From the NCBI RefSeq assembly GCF_011075055.1, contig NW_025401108.1, positions 62,001 to 126,000 on the forward strand: 64,000 bases of DNA. The letters run 5' to 3'. How positions within the stretch are numbered: the first letter of the stretch is position 1; the number at the start of each line of letters is the position of its first letter. Position numbers and translations under genes: made by a program. The notes below the pieces were generated by a model. It saw only the letters and a program-made list of their open reading frames with translations. It did no database searches and was not told where the DNA came from. This document shows positions 11,801-24,000 of this stretch, in pieces. Source of the DNA: Mangifera indica (Eukaryota > Streptophyta > Magnoliopsida > Sapindales > Anacardiaceae).

Positions 11801-14545
11801 ATAACATGAGTAAATTGTTTCAATGCTTTAAAAGAGGCTTAAAAATGTGTTTTTCTTACATTGAATAGAGTTGCAGCGGTATGTGCATCAACTGCACTGA
11901 AAGGATCATCAAGGAGATAGATATCGGCATCATTATAGACAGCTCGAGCAAGTTGAATTCTCTGTTTTTGTCCTCCACTCATGTTAAGCCCTCTCTGACC
12001 TATTTCTGTGAGATCACCATGGTCAAAACTATTGATGTCTTTATCCAACGCGCATGCTTTTATAGCCTTATCATATCTGTCCTTGTCCATTGGCTTCCCA
12101 TAGAGAACATTATCGCGAATGCTTCCACTTTGGATCCAAGAAGTTTGAGATACATATGCAATGGAGCCATATACATTAACCTGTTAAATGGCATCAAAAC
12201 ATTAAATTTAGTATCACAAACTTAGAGCATAATATATGCTTAAAATTGTTGTTTACAACTCACAGTTCCTGAAGTTTTGGGTATCTCTCCAAGTATGGCA
12301 TACAAGAGAGATGATTTTCCAGCCCCAACTGACCCGCATACAGCAATTTTTTCCCCCCATTTCACTTCCAAATTTACGTTTCTCAGAGTTGGAATGGGGA
12401 GCTCCGGATCCCAACTAAAATTGCCATCTTTTATAATTACACTTCTCTCTGAATTCTGCATTGAAATTCTACTTACATCATCATTTTTGAGTTCATCATC
12501 CAGCAGAACAGCATTAATCCTATCAAATGAAACCTTGACTTGGATCACCACAGAAAGAGCTTCGGGAATCATTCTGACAGGTTCTCCCATGCTCCTCAGT
12601 GAGGCAAGAACTGTGAAGATGGTGCTAGCATTCAGCGGTGCACTTCCAATCAGGGCACACCCCAAGAAGATAACCGAAGAAATGAGAGTTGGAGACATCC
12701 AATAAATGACTGTGCCATAAGCCTTTCTTAACTGAGATTCAGACAACCATTTAAATTCTCTTTCGCGGAGCGATTCAATCAAGTTCTTGAACTTCTCTTC
12801 CCATGACTGTAACTTTATAATTTTCATACTGTTTAGGATCTCAGAAGTGGCCCTCAGCCTCTCATCTTGAGCAACCATGAATTCTGATTGACACTTTTGC
12901 AGAATCTTTGCAAATGGCACATTAAGGAGTCCACAAATAAAAAGGGGGACTAAACCAGGAAGGGCACCAAGACCAACAACTCCGAAAAGGACAGCAATGG
13001 ACAAAAAGAGTTGCAGAGAAAAACTCCACATTGAGTGGAACCACCAAGGAAATTCTCCCATTCGGTAGGCATCAACTGCAATATAATTTACAATTTCCCC
13101 AGTTGAATGCCTTCTCCTTCCGAAGCTAGAAAGCTTTAGTTGCTTCTGATAGACTGCCACCATTAAAGCTGATCTCATCCTCAATCCCGACCTCCTTGAA
13201 TCAAAGTAACAATGCCTCTGAGACAGAGACTCAACAACCTTGGTGATTACAAGACACCCCACTATGGAGAGACCTTGGTGCAAATTTTCCTCACTGCGGT
13301 TGGAATAATTTACGAAAGCATAAAGCAAAAGAGGAAGAACTACTACAGCAATTGTCCTGAGCAATGCACAGATTGCAATTAATATATTCTCTGTCCAGTA
13401 AACTTTTGTTATGGCTTGAAGGACCAAGTTCCCAGAATCGTTTGAGTTCTTCACTTTTACAAGGGAATCCCACACCTTAGCAAACTTTTGGTATGCTAAA
13501 TTGGCTTCATCTTCAGGAACAAGAGAAGGAATGTCTTCTAGAACTAATGGTTTTGAGTAACCCAAAGAAAGCAAAGGATTAATCCAAGAAAATGTCAATT
13601 TGCTAAAAAAACTAGCCCTGCCTAGAGCTGTTTGCTTTTTCTCAGCCTTTTCGCCTAATAGAGGCTCGGATAAACTCTTATCTTCTGTAAGTTGTGAAGC
13701 AAAATGACTGAAGTTTCTGAAAGCACAAAAGAGCAACAAAAGATTGATAGGCAATGACACTATATCAAATATCTGAATACTCTTTGTTCTTGATAAGATT
13801 TCAATGTTAAGAGCTGAAACCATTAAAGAAAATGACATCCACCAGAGAGAGATGAGAATGATGATCCATTTGGACCTTCTCACGAGCAAAGAGATTGCCA
13901 GGGAGGTCCAAATAAATCCTCTAACAATCTGAATCAACCAGCTCATATTATTAAAGTCTTCAGTTTTGGCTGCAAAATTCCACAAACCGTTACTGAAGTA
14001 AAATATGCTAACAAGAGCACAACAAATTGAAGCAACTACCGAAAGCCGGCCCCTTCTATTGCTCCCACTGCTGTGATGTTTTCTGATAAAACTTACAAGC
14101 AAAGACAGATAGAAAACACAAAGAAATACTACATTTATGAAGTCTATGATGGTTCTTTGAATGCAAAAAGAACCAACATCGAGTTCGCCTCCACAAATCC
14201 AAGAGAGCCTCTCTGAAAACTCATAAAAACACAGTTTTAGAAATTGCAGAAGAGAAAATCTATACTTGAACTAAAATATGATCGAAGAATAAGAAGAGAA
14301 GTGAAGAATGTCTAGATGATGGTATAAATGTATTCAATATGTATGTTCCATACATCAAATGTTCAAAAAGCTTGATCTTTTTCAAACAATTAGCCTGCAG
14401 TATTGCAACACAACAGAATTCTACAATCTTATATAACGAGAACCTCATAAAGAGATGTAGACTTAAAAAAAAAAAAAAGATTCGTACAAATAACAAGAAG
14501 AAGAAAGCCTGAGAAGATACCAAGTGAGCTCCCCGAGAAAGCCAT
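8824..14545 (-). CDS. ABC transporter subfamily C (MRP type), ABCC8-like
   Basis: Twelve exons join in phase to 1,482 aa: 14545-14521, 14212-12264, 12180-11860, 11790-11704, 11626-10997, 10912-10748, 10641-10347, 10258-10044, 9914-9609, 9496-9433, 9343-9104 and 8975-8824. The small first exon (MAFSGSSL) supplies the only usable ATG, because the long exon 2 frame runs upstream into a stop without a Met. The architecture is a full ABCC: N-terminal membrane domain, TMD1, NBD1, TMD2, NBD2. NBD1 has Walker [10 protein letters not shown] (about residue 635), signature LNMSGGQKQ and Walker [16 protein letters not shown]2 has Walker [10 protein letters not shown] (about 1256), signature WSVGQRQ and Walker [11 protein letters not shown]. 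All catalytic motifs look intact. Plant ABCCs move glutathione and other organic-anion conjugates, usually across the tonoplast; the substrate here is unknown. A decayed MULE begins about 210 bp upstream of the ATG. The symbol ABCC8 is suggested by similarity only. Confidence 0.93.
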
Positions 14546-14756
14546 TGTTGCTTAAGTGACTTTGGTTTTTGCACCACTCAGTAGCCCAAGTAGATAAGAT
14601 TCAACCAGAACTCACTTTGAATGAAGTGAAACCAGAGAAACTATGCCGGCAACTGATGCATTCAATAAATTATCAATGCTTACAACATATTGCCAACATT
14701 TTTGTTCATTCACCAGCTTTATATTTCAAGTTGGCAATTTTTTGTCCTTATATATC
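14546..14756 (-). promoter_or_regulatory. Short remaining 5' flank of the ABCC gene
   Basis: Only about 210 bp separate the ABCC ATG from the MULE end. A TATA-like AAATATAAAG (minus strand, 14717-14726) lies about 175 bp before the ATG. Another TATA-like stretch (TATATAAG) straddles the MULE border at about 14750-14757. Which one is used cannot be decided from sequence. Confidence 0.35.
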
Positions 14757-16148
14757 GAATGTCCAAGCCATTTCCCACCCAACTTTTGATGCATTTTCAA
14801 AATCCCACCCGTGGCAGTTCAATCCCACCCATGAGCCGTTAACGTTACGAGAATTTGTCTGAGTAAAGGGGCATTTTAGTAATCGTGAACATTAACGAAT
14901 AAAAAATTTGTTTATTAAACCAATAAAAATTAAGTGTGACAGACTGTTATCTCGCACGCTATCTACCAAAGCATGACGTGTGGTGAAGTTTATGGAGGAA
15001 GGAAGCATTTTTGGCGAGTTGTAGCGAATTTGTTGGCGACTTGTTTTTGATGGATGGTGTGGTGAAACGAAATGAAGACACATGGGAGCAACAAAATAAT
15101 TGCACTGATTTAAAAACAAAGAGGTGGTGCATTTTGCCGCACTTGGACGCAGTGCCTGTAGGAGAATTTAATGCGCAATGATTTTTCAAAATCAATGGCT
15201 CATATTGTTTAGATAAAAATCAACGGTCATGGAGAATTTCAGAATCGATAAGCCAATCAAATTTGGACACATGTAAGGGCATTTTTGTTATTTAATGGGT
15301 TTTGAATAAATATCAACGACAAAAAGAATTTTTTATTCTTTGGAGAGCGAACAAAAAAATGACACATGGCTTGCTAATTCTAAATGCATTTTGAACAAAA
15401 GAAAGAGAACAATGGTTTCATTTTGTTCTCAAACGATTGGGTTGCCTTCTATGTTTTCTCTAAAATTTGAGCATCCCGTGAGTTCCAAAAACGGACAATG
15501 GTGAACCGCGACTGCCAAATGGCGATGACGACACTAACAACAACATCTTCAAGGGTGAATGAAGTAATGTTTCCACTAATGACAACGTGAAGGGTTTTCT
15601 ATTGTTGGCTTTGAACCTATGACATCTACTTTTAGATAGTGGTTTTTTGTGTTGTTTGAAGTAGCAATCACGACAAAGAGTACTCCAACCAAGGGCTATA
15701 AAAGTTCTTTGGCCTCAAGGTTTGATCTGTCCATATCTCCTTGTTTCGTGCACATTATTTCAACATTTAATCATTTAAGATTGTCTACTTTATTGGTAAA
15801 AAGGATAAATGCGTTGATGTTAACAGATGTTTTTATGATTTTTTTGCTATGTTGGTTTAGGGTTAATGCTAGATTGATGTATTTTACATATATAGTAGGG
15901 TTAACAAATTTACTTGTGGGTTTTGCATGCTTTCATGCGTACTGTTGCTACAGTACTTACGGTTTGTTTTTCTTCACCGTATTCATTTATTTTTGTGTTG
16001 CTTCACATGAAAAATTGTGTAGTTCATGATGGGTTTTTTAGGGTTTATCGTGTATGTGTGGTTTTTATGTGCACTAATAGATCTGATGTTTTTAATTAAC
16101 TGTTGATTGTAAATAAAACTTCTGATTAGGGTTTCTTTGTAATTGAAC

Positions 16149-16990
16149 ATCCATTATTTGGTATATTAGTTGGACATCCAGAAGTGCAGTATTACTGGTG
16201 CAATAGAAAAGGGTAATACCTTCAGGTCTCCTAGTTTAATAATGCCTTGTATCAATAATGTTTAAATGTATGTTGTTTGACGTTTACTGATTTATTACTA
16301 AATGCATGTTTGCATGATAAATGCATTCTGTTTATATATTTGTAAACTATGAACATGCAAACAGTTTACATATTTGCATGTTGTTTATATGCTTATATAT
16401 GTACTCTTTAGATTAAATGAACATGTTTACTATTAATGAATGTTTGAAATGTTTGATAGTTGTGAATATCCATTATTTGGTATATTGGTTGGACATCAAA
16501 AAGTGTAATGTTACTGGCACGATAGGAAAGGGTAATACCTTTAGGTTTCTTGGTTTAACAACGACCTGTACCAATAATGTTTAAATGTATGTTGTTTGAT
16601 GTTTACTGATTCATTACTAAATGTATGTTTGCATGATAAATGCATTCTGTTTACATATTTGCAAACTGTGTACATGCAAATGGTTTACATATTTGCATGT
16701 TGTTTATATGCTTTCATGATATGTATAACATGCTTACATATGTACTACTAGATTAGATAAACATGCTTACTGTTAATAAATGTTTGAAATGTTTGATGGT
16801 TATGAATATGCATTATTTGGTATATTGGTTGGACATTTAGGAGTGCAGTGCTACTAGCGTGATAGGAAAAGGTAATACCTTCAGGTCTTCTGGTTTAACA
16901 ACACCTTGTACCAATAATGTTTGCATAATAAATCACATGAACATTGTTTAAATTGTTTGACATGATGTGTTTAGATACATTCACTTGATA
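16149..16990. repeat. Three tandem units of about 320-340 bp inside the MULE
   Basis: Units start at 16149, 16468 and 16808 with the shared phrase CATTATTTGGTATATT. The third unit is truncated. Each contains alternating GCATG/CATGC-rich stretches around TTTACATATTTGCATG. They lie between the left end and the transposase and could be part of the 5' leader. No coding capacity is seen. Confidence 0.85.
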
Positions 16991-17049
16991 TAAATTCATT
17001 TAATTAGGGATATATCACATATAGGATGTTGCCCACGATATAGTTTAAT

Positions 17050-19835
17050 TTACAATTTAATCCCTATGATATTTAGTGTGAAATTAACAATGTTGATCCA
17101 TATGAGTATAGTTACATTATCTTCATTAAAGACATGAAAAAATGTATAGCCAATGAAAATAAAATAATGGAGTTGTATCTAGATGAGAAAATAAATATTG
17201 AAGCAAAAAAGCTTAATAGAGTAGGGAGATATGTCATAAACAATGATAAATATATGTGTTATATGTTTAAAGAGTATATTAAAGCTGGAGTGTAAAATAT
17301 TGACATGTTTGTGGAATTCCTTCCCATTGTGATAGTTGGAAATATGACCCTTTTGCCACTTAAACAACAGTTTACACAACCCTCACAACAGCCTCCCCAA
17401 CCTGAACAGTAGTCTGCCCAACCTACACAACCACCTCCTTAACTTAAACAATAGTTTGCCCAACCATTACAACCTTTACACCAACCTGTACAATCCTCAT
17501 AACAACCTTCTTAACCTAAATAGTAACCTATCAAACTACCACAACCCTCACACCAACCTGCATAACCTTCACAATAGCATCCCAACCTAAACAATAGCCT
17601 ACCTAACCATCACAACCTTTACACCGACCTACACAATCCTCATGACAACCTCCCAACCTGAACACAACCTGCCCAACTACCACAACTCTCACACCAATCT
17701 ACACAACCCTCACGATAGCCTCCCTAACCTGAACAATAGCTTGCCCAACCACCATGACCCTTACACTAACCTCTACAACCTTCAAATAGTCTCCACAATA
17801 ATGATCTGATTAGAGTAATGAATCTGATGAGTATAAAATAGAAATGTCTAATATTGAATATAATGATGATGGTTGTCATTGGAACGACGCCTTCTATGAA
17901 GATGCATAATTTAATGATGTTGATGATGATGTGAGAAATATAAATTAAAATAGAGCTGCAAAAGATGTAGACAATAAAAATGAAGAGACAAGTGAATGTG
18001 TGAACTTAAAGTCTAGGGGTCTATCTAATTGTGAAGAAGGCAGTGGAGATGAAAATTCTAATTCATCAAGTTTTGAATATGATCTTGCTACAAGGTTGTC
18101 CAAGTTTATGAAGGATAAAGCCTTTACATATAGTACAGACAGGAAAATTAAGTGATTACACAGTTTAAAGGGGCTTTCAGTTAAAAAAGATATATAATAA
18201 AAGAAAGGCGAATAAAATTAGTTTGTACAATAGAGGGTTGTCCGTTTGATCTTTATACAACCATGATGGTCGATCAATAGTCTTCCAAATAAGAATATAC
18301 GAGCACACACTTGTTTGAGGGTTCATAATAACCTAGTAGTTAGTGTTTCTTAGATAACTAAAAAGATAGAAAACTTTATGCAATCGTAAACTATCAAACC
18401 TTTGACTGACCAACTGGAAATGGATAATTTTTTGAAGATTAACAACAAAAAAACTCTATAGGACTAGGAAACTTGCAACTAGGATGACACTAAATGGGCA
18501 CTCTAACTCATTCAATTGGTTGTTTTAGTATTGTAACATTTTATTGGTTAGTAATCCTGGTTCTAATTTGTTTTGAAAGTCATTAGGGAAGAAATCCCAT
18601 TAAGTCCAAGATTTAATATGTTTTTTTATGAGCTTTGTAGCACAAAAAAAGGGATTTATTGAGAGATGTCATCATTTCGTAGGAGTAGATAGCTGTCATC
18701 TCAAAGGCCATTTTGAGGGAGTTATTCTGTCTGCTATTTCATTGGATGCCAATAATGGGATATTCCCATTGGTTATTTGTGTGCGTGAGGTTAAGAATAG
18801 TGACACATAGGGTATTTCATCAATTTATTACATGATTTTTTGGCGGATGTCAAGCTTATCACTTTTATGAGTGATAAGCAGAAAGGGTTAATAAATGCTT
18901 TAGAAACATAGTGGTCGAGTGCTAAAAGCAAATTCAGTTCAAGATATGTTTATGCAAACTTTAGGAAACATTTTCCTAAGATACGCATGAGGAACCTCTT
19001 TTGGGCTGTTTATAGAGCATCCAATAGGGTTGATTTCCAAGATGCATTAATAAAAGTACGGGAGGTTGATTAGACAACATATAAATGGATCATTAAAAAT
19101 GAACTTGACCAGTGGTCTAGGTTTGGAATTGATACAATTGCCAAATCTGATCATATCATCAATAACATGAGTGAATCCTTCAATAGCTGGCTTAGAGAAG
19201 ATAGAGAAATGCCAATTTTGAGTTTGTTGGAATTTTATTAGAAAAAGAGTAATAACAAGAATTCAAGGTGGGTTTAAGGCTGCGATAGAGTGGGTTACCC
19301 TATTGCCTCCACTGGTGTTGGCCAAGCTGAATAAGAATATTAAATCTATTAGAAATATGAGGATTTTCCATGCTGGTCTGATGGAGTTCGAAGTCATTGA
19401 TATCTCTATTTTGCCAAGTAGAACATACACATTGGATCTTTAGAAAAAAAGCTATGATTTTGGCCTATGACAGATTTCTGGTGTCCCATGTTAGCATGCA
19501 GTGTGCTCCATACTGCATATGAATTTTTCTTCATTTGAATTATTTGTTGATGAGAAACTCAGAATTCCAACATTCATGGCAACATATTATGGAATAATTC
19601 ATCTAATTGCAGATAAAAGGAATTGGCCAATCACCTCTAAAAGCAAGCTGCTCCCACCCCATGGATATTAAACCCCTAGCAGGCCAAGAAGAGCAAGAAT
19701 GGGAGACTCTAATGAAAGACCAAAGAGAAAAAAAATGTCCACCATCAAATGCAGTTTATGCAAGGAATTTGATCACAACAAGAGATCATGCAAAAATAAT
19801 CTTGCTAGTGCTAATAGAAGAAATTAAAAGGTAAT
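17050..19835 (+). pseudogene. MULE transposase (MuDR type), multiply broken
   Basis: Translating the three forward frames piecewise gives the domains of a plant MULE transposase in order. The N-terminal part (about 17080-17370) includes KKLNRVGRYVINNDKY. A Q/P-rich stretch follows, then an acidic spacer (about 17810-18110). Next comes a zinc-binding region around EGCPFDLY (about 18230). The DDE core at 18640-18810 has GVDSCHLKGHFEG and SLDANNGIFPLV. It continues as KGLINALET, YVYANFRKHFPK and HIINNMSESFNSWL at 18890-19190. A SWIM-type C-x-H remnant lies near 19480 and a CCHC knuckle (CKLCKEFDHNKRSCK) near 19750. Stops and frameshifts interrupt nearly every segment, so no active enzyme can be made. 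The known role of the family is cut-and-paste transposition with 9-bp target duplications. Confidence 0.88.
17365..17800 (+). repeat. Degenerate Gln/Pro-rich minisatellite in the transposase pseudogene
   Basis: Repeated CCTCACAACAGCCTCCC-like and CAACCTGAACAATAG-like units encode runs such as QPSQQPPQPEQ interrupted by stops. The repeat probably expanded within the transposase coding region and then decayed. Confidence 0.7.
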
Positions 19836-21022
19836 TCTTATACATCATTTTTTATTATTTTATCATATCCTTTGGTCTTTTTATCCTTAACTAATTCTAT
19901 CAATTTTTTGTTTTGTAAATAAAGACAATACCAACTATGACAACTCACTCAACAAGGGCAGAATTTACACAAACTTCTTCTAGCCAACCTTCACAATATG
20001 ATATTAATGATCCAAGTATTTATGCAATAGAATACAGCTTCAAACTCAATTTATTTATTTTTATATTTTTCCTTCTATCTGAAAGTTGATAAATGTTGTG
20101 CCAAGAAAGTTTCATTGTTGCAAATGTTTTTTTTCAGGGGTCTAATTCAAGTAGCTACATCAAACCTGTCTCTCTAGCCTTTCATGAAGAGTTTATTGCA
20201 TTGGTTTTTTTTTTTGACAGAATTGAAAAATGTTAAGATAATTTCAGTTTTATTAATATGTAGTGCTCATAAGTAGTTTTGGAGTAGATTTTTTTTTTTT
20301 TTGATATACTACTGTTGTTCAAAACCATTTATTGATGTATTGTTGATATTTTATCGTTGATAATTGTAGTTATAATGATATTTTGTTGGTTGTGTTGGTT
20401 TATTGCATTGGTTCCTGCTTTTGTGGTTTCTGCACTAATAGGTTAAAATTTGGATTTTGGAATTTAATTGATTTTGCTTTTTTTTTTCTAAAAGTTTATT
20501 GTTTTCCAGCATACCGTTTACAATTTGGTTTCTACATTGTTTGCATATTGATTATGCATTGATAACTGAAACTGTATTTTTATTGTTTCTAGATTTTGGT
20601 TTCTGCTTTTTCAGTTTAGAATTTAAAGTGACATCTAAACAGCAAAATTATCCAAATATAACTATGCTTGTATCAACAAAAGCATTTAAAATGGTGTCTA
20701 AGGTTATGAACATGAACAAAACTAATTTCAGTCTTGCCTAGGCATAAAGCATAAAAGTAGAAGTTAGGTTATTACATTCTAGGGGGTAAATTGATAATTT
20801 CAATCAAACCCTAATGTAAATTTATTGCACTAATTTTACAAATTAATTGAAAGGTATTTTTGTTATTTCATCTAATAAGGATAAAATGATCATTTTAACT
20901 CTACCTTAATAGATATCATCCACATTAACGGTCCATGAGTGCGAATAAAGGATTTCAAACTATTGTGAATGACATTTTGAGAAAGCGTCAAAAGTTGGTT
21001 GGGAAATAGTCCTTTGCGCAAA

Positions 21023-24000
21023 ACTGTAATTACAGCTGGCTGCTGCACCTCCAACCCCAGAATCAAGCAAAAATTTTTGGCTTTATGCTAAGTATTTCAC
21101 CAAAAACATGTCCGTCGAATACTTGCAGTCAAGACTTTGCCTTTTTAGCGATGCATGTTCAAGTAAGCCTGTCAAATATGACACTGCTTACAAAAACAAG
21201 AATCCAACGAAGTAGATATCATTTGCTTCACATGGCATTTTGCAAGCTTCACGGATTTATTTTTAACATCATGTACATACAGAAGCATATATAAAATAAT
21301 ATTATTCATTAAATATAGCTGCCAATTTCAGTCCATTCAAAATCAACCAAGCCAGGCTCCTAGAAATTAATCTGAAACCATTCTTGCCTTATCTTGAGAG
21401 AGTTTTTATTTATATAAACCATTATAGTTTTTACTGTGAGAAAAAATGAAGAACTTACCAAAAACGTGAGCGCCATCGGCAAATTAAGCTGTCATTGTGA
21501 GAAATGACTAAATTATGCATAACAATAATTAGTGGCCTTGTAATTTGGTTCATTTTGATTTTGGACCATCAAATGATTCCTGAAAGGGGCAATCAACTGT
21601 CGGTTACAGCTAGCCATATCAACTTCAACCTGAAGCAGGCCATCATCAATGATGCAGCAGTTGCGTGTCAACCTCCTCTACTCTGCAATAATTTATCCCC
21701 CAAAATTAGAATATTGAAAGAAATAAATTTTATCCACGCATCAAGAATTTTTTTTTTTTTAAGCCAAGAGCCTTGTGGTAAATTTTGGACCAAACGACTT
21801 ATTCTCACCCAAATATCTTCTTTTCACGAATTTTCATCTCCTCATATTAAAAATTTCATTTATCTACGTATAAATAATTAATTTTAAAAACAATTTCATT
21901 ATATTAAATATAATAATAAAAATAAACTTAAATTTTATTTTTTAACTTTAAAAACTAACTATTTCTTTTTTAAAGATAAAGTTTTAAAATATAATTTTTT
22001 TTAGGTTTTAGTTTTTAAACTCTAATACTATTTCTAGCATTATTATCAATAATCGCTTCTCTCTAAAATTTTTTCTCTTTACAATGATCTCTTTTTTCTT
22101 ATTTAAGTATTTAATCAATATCAAATGAAACTAAAGAAACGAAAAGCTTTATAAAGAAGATGATACTCTTTGTCTTTTTAGATGAAGGCCAAGGTCTTAT
22201 TTAAAGACTCTTGGTTGTTTGTCATTGAAGTTCCTTGGCAGCTTCTTTTATGTTTTATAGCCTCCTGCAACCACATGTTCTCTTGCTCCGACAGCTGCCA
22301 ATCAATGCGATTCCAAAAATTGTAGTGAAACAATTTTACTTGAAGCAGAATTTAACCAAAGTCTTGTGGTCTAAAATCTAAATCAGAAGAAAACAAATTA
22401 AAATTGATAAACGAGGAAGACGACAAAATAAAGCCATTCATTGCTGATTGTGGACCTCTTGCGAATTCGTAAGGCGTTATTGGCGGCAAATTATTATACA
22501 CTTGACCGGAGATTTACGACAATCATTCGATTCGTTGAAAGAAAATTAATATTAAAAAGGAAAGCAACAGCAAATATTAAAGAAAGAAGACGCTGATGTT
22601 CAATGAATCAAATTTATTAATTCATTTGTTTATCTTCTGTTCAGTACCGATTAGATTGTCCCCGTACTGTGGCATGCACGTTTTCAAACTTATTATTATT
22701 ATTAATTCCTTCTATTAATCCCAGGAAGTGCGAAAACTTATCCCATGCTGCTTTTCTATCTTTCCAAAACATTTTCGTTTTTAAAATGCTTCAAAACTAG
22801 GATGAAAAATATTTTAGGGCGACTCATAAATACAAAAAGTTTAAAATTAATCTATTAAAAATTAATTTTACATCATTTTCTTTTATAAACTTTGTTATTT
22901 ATAAACAATTTTTTATATTTATATATTTCACATGTTTTTATTTTTTATATTTTTTAAAAAATGTGTTTTAATATTTTTATTTCTATATTTATATCTCTAT
23001 TTCCGTGCTATATAGATTAAACCCTTTTTTGTGATCTCATAATTATAAATGGGACGTTTCATGTTGTTAAAACTGTTCTTTCAGTAACATAGTGATCTAA
23101 ACTGTCACATGGGATAGTTCTGATTATTAATGGGAGAACCCTAGATGTATCTATGGAAACGCACATGCATGAAATGAGTGACCACTCAATGTTTGCGCTT
23201 GCGTATGGGTCACAAGACAGCACTGAAATAGCCATCATCATTGAAGACTCATGCATGGCCACAGTTGGGTCGAACTTCTGTGGCAGTATGTATACAAATC
23301 ACCACAATAATTCAGTTCATTGACCTAAATGGACCAGTAGTGTTTGTTGGTCAACAAGCAGAAATCTTCTGGTTGTTGTTGAAACTTAGGTGGAGAAGGT
23401 TAGGTTAGACCGCTCCAGTGCCATAAACACGAGAAAAAATGTCATGATTAGGTTTCGACAATTTCTTGTGGCTGAAAATTTGGCCAGAATATTAGACTAC
23501 AAAAGCACATATCATCTTTAAGATCATCATCTTAATTTCTTTTGGGGCTTGAAATATGATTCTAATCAAATATTATTTGACCGTATAGTTTGGTTCAATT
23601 ATATTTTGTCTTCTTGTAATAATCACAACCAAGCTTGGAGACGTCTCTAATTTTGTTCAAAAAAAAAAAAGAAGAGTGGACAATCTCTAACATATTAAAC
23701 CTATCGAGTTGAGTTTGTCATCTTTCAACTCAGATCAAGTATTGTATGAGCCGTTTTATTGAATCTCCCCATAAACAGATGGAATAATTTATGGTAAATG
23801 AATGGAGAAAAGCTTTTTTCTTGGATCATTGGATTTAAAAAAGTCCAAAGGATTATTTCACACTCTATATATGATGAAACTGTGAAGTAAAACGAAATAT
23901 TTAATGAAATTCTTTATAGTATTTAATTAAAAACCCTTGAAAATTATAAGAAGTTATTGCGACATTTATAATAATTAATGTTATAAGAATATTTAGTGAT

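Larger units (their letters stand above)
14757..21022 (+). mobile_element. Large degraded Mutator-like element (MULE)
   Basis: The left end (CCATTTCCCACCCAACTTTT) and the right end read on the minus strand (ACTATTTCCCAACCAACTTTT) form an imperfect terminal inverted repeat. It extends about 85-100 bp inward to a shared CCGTTAA stretch. Between them lie a MULE transposase pseudogene, a three-unit tandem repeat and a Q/P-rich repeat. No 9-bp target duplication survives at the borders I can define, so both ends are placed to within about 10 bp. The right terminus shares CAAAGGACTATTTCCCA with the small hairpin MITEs, suggesting kinship. GC content is higher near 14930-15260. The element is dead, with many stops in the transposase. 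Confidence 0.75.

Noticed and set aside
12240..12705. Forward-strand frames of 60-142 codons across the ABCC gene
   Set aside because: Antisense shadows of the intact exons.
14103..14280. Using an upstream start in the long ABCC exon instead of a separate first exon
   Set aside because: The frame above 14102 reads without any ATG into a TAG. Only the small exon at 14545-14521 gives a Met and joins in phase.
15649..16099. Possible small hydrophobic protein of 126 codons in the MULE
   Set aside because: T-rich sequence gives hydrophobic residues by chance. No usable ATG context (the frame begins at an alternative codon) and no known family.
23059..23262. 67-codon minus-strand frame
   Set aside because: No motif and no neighbouring exon; likely chance.
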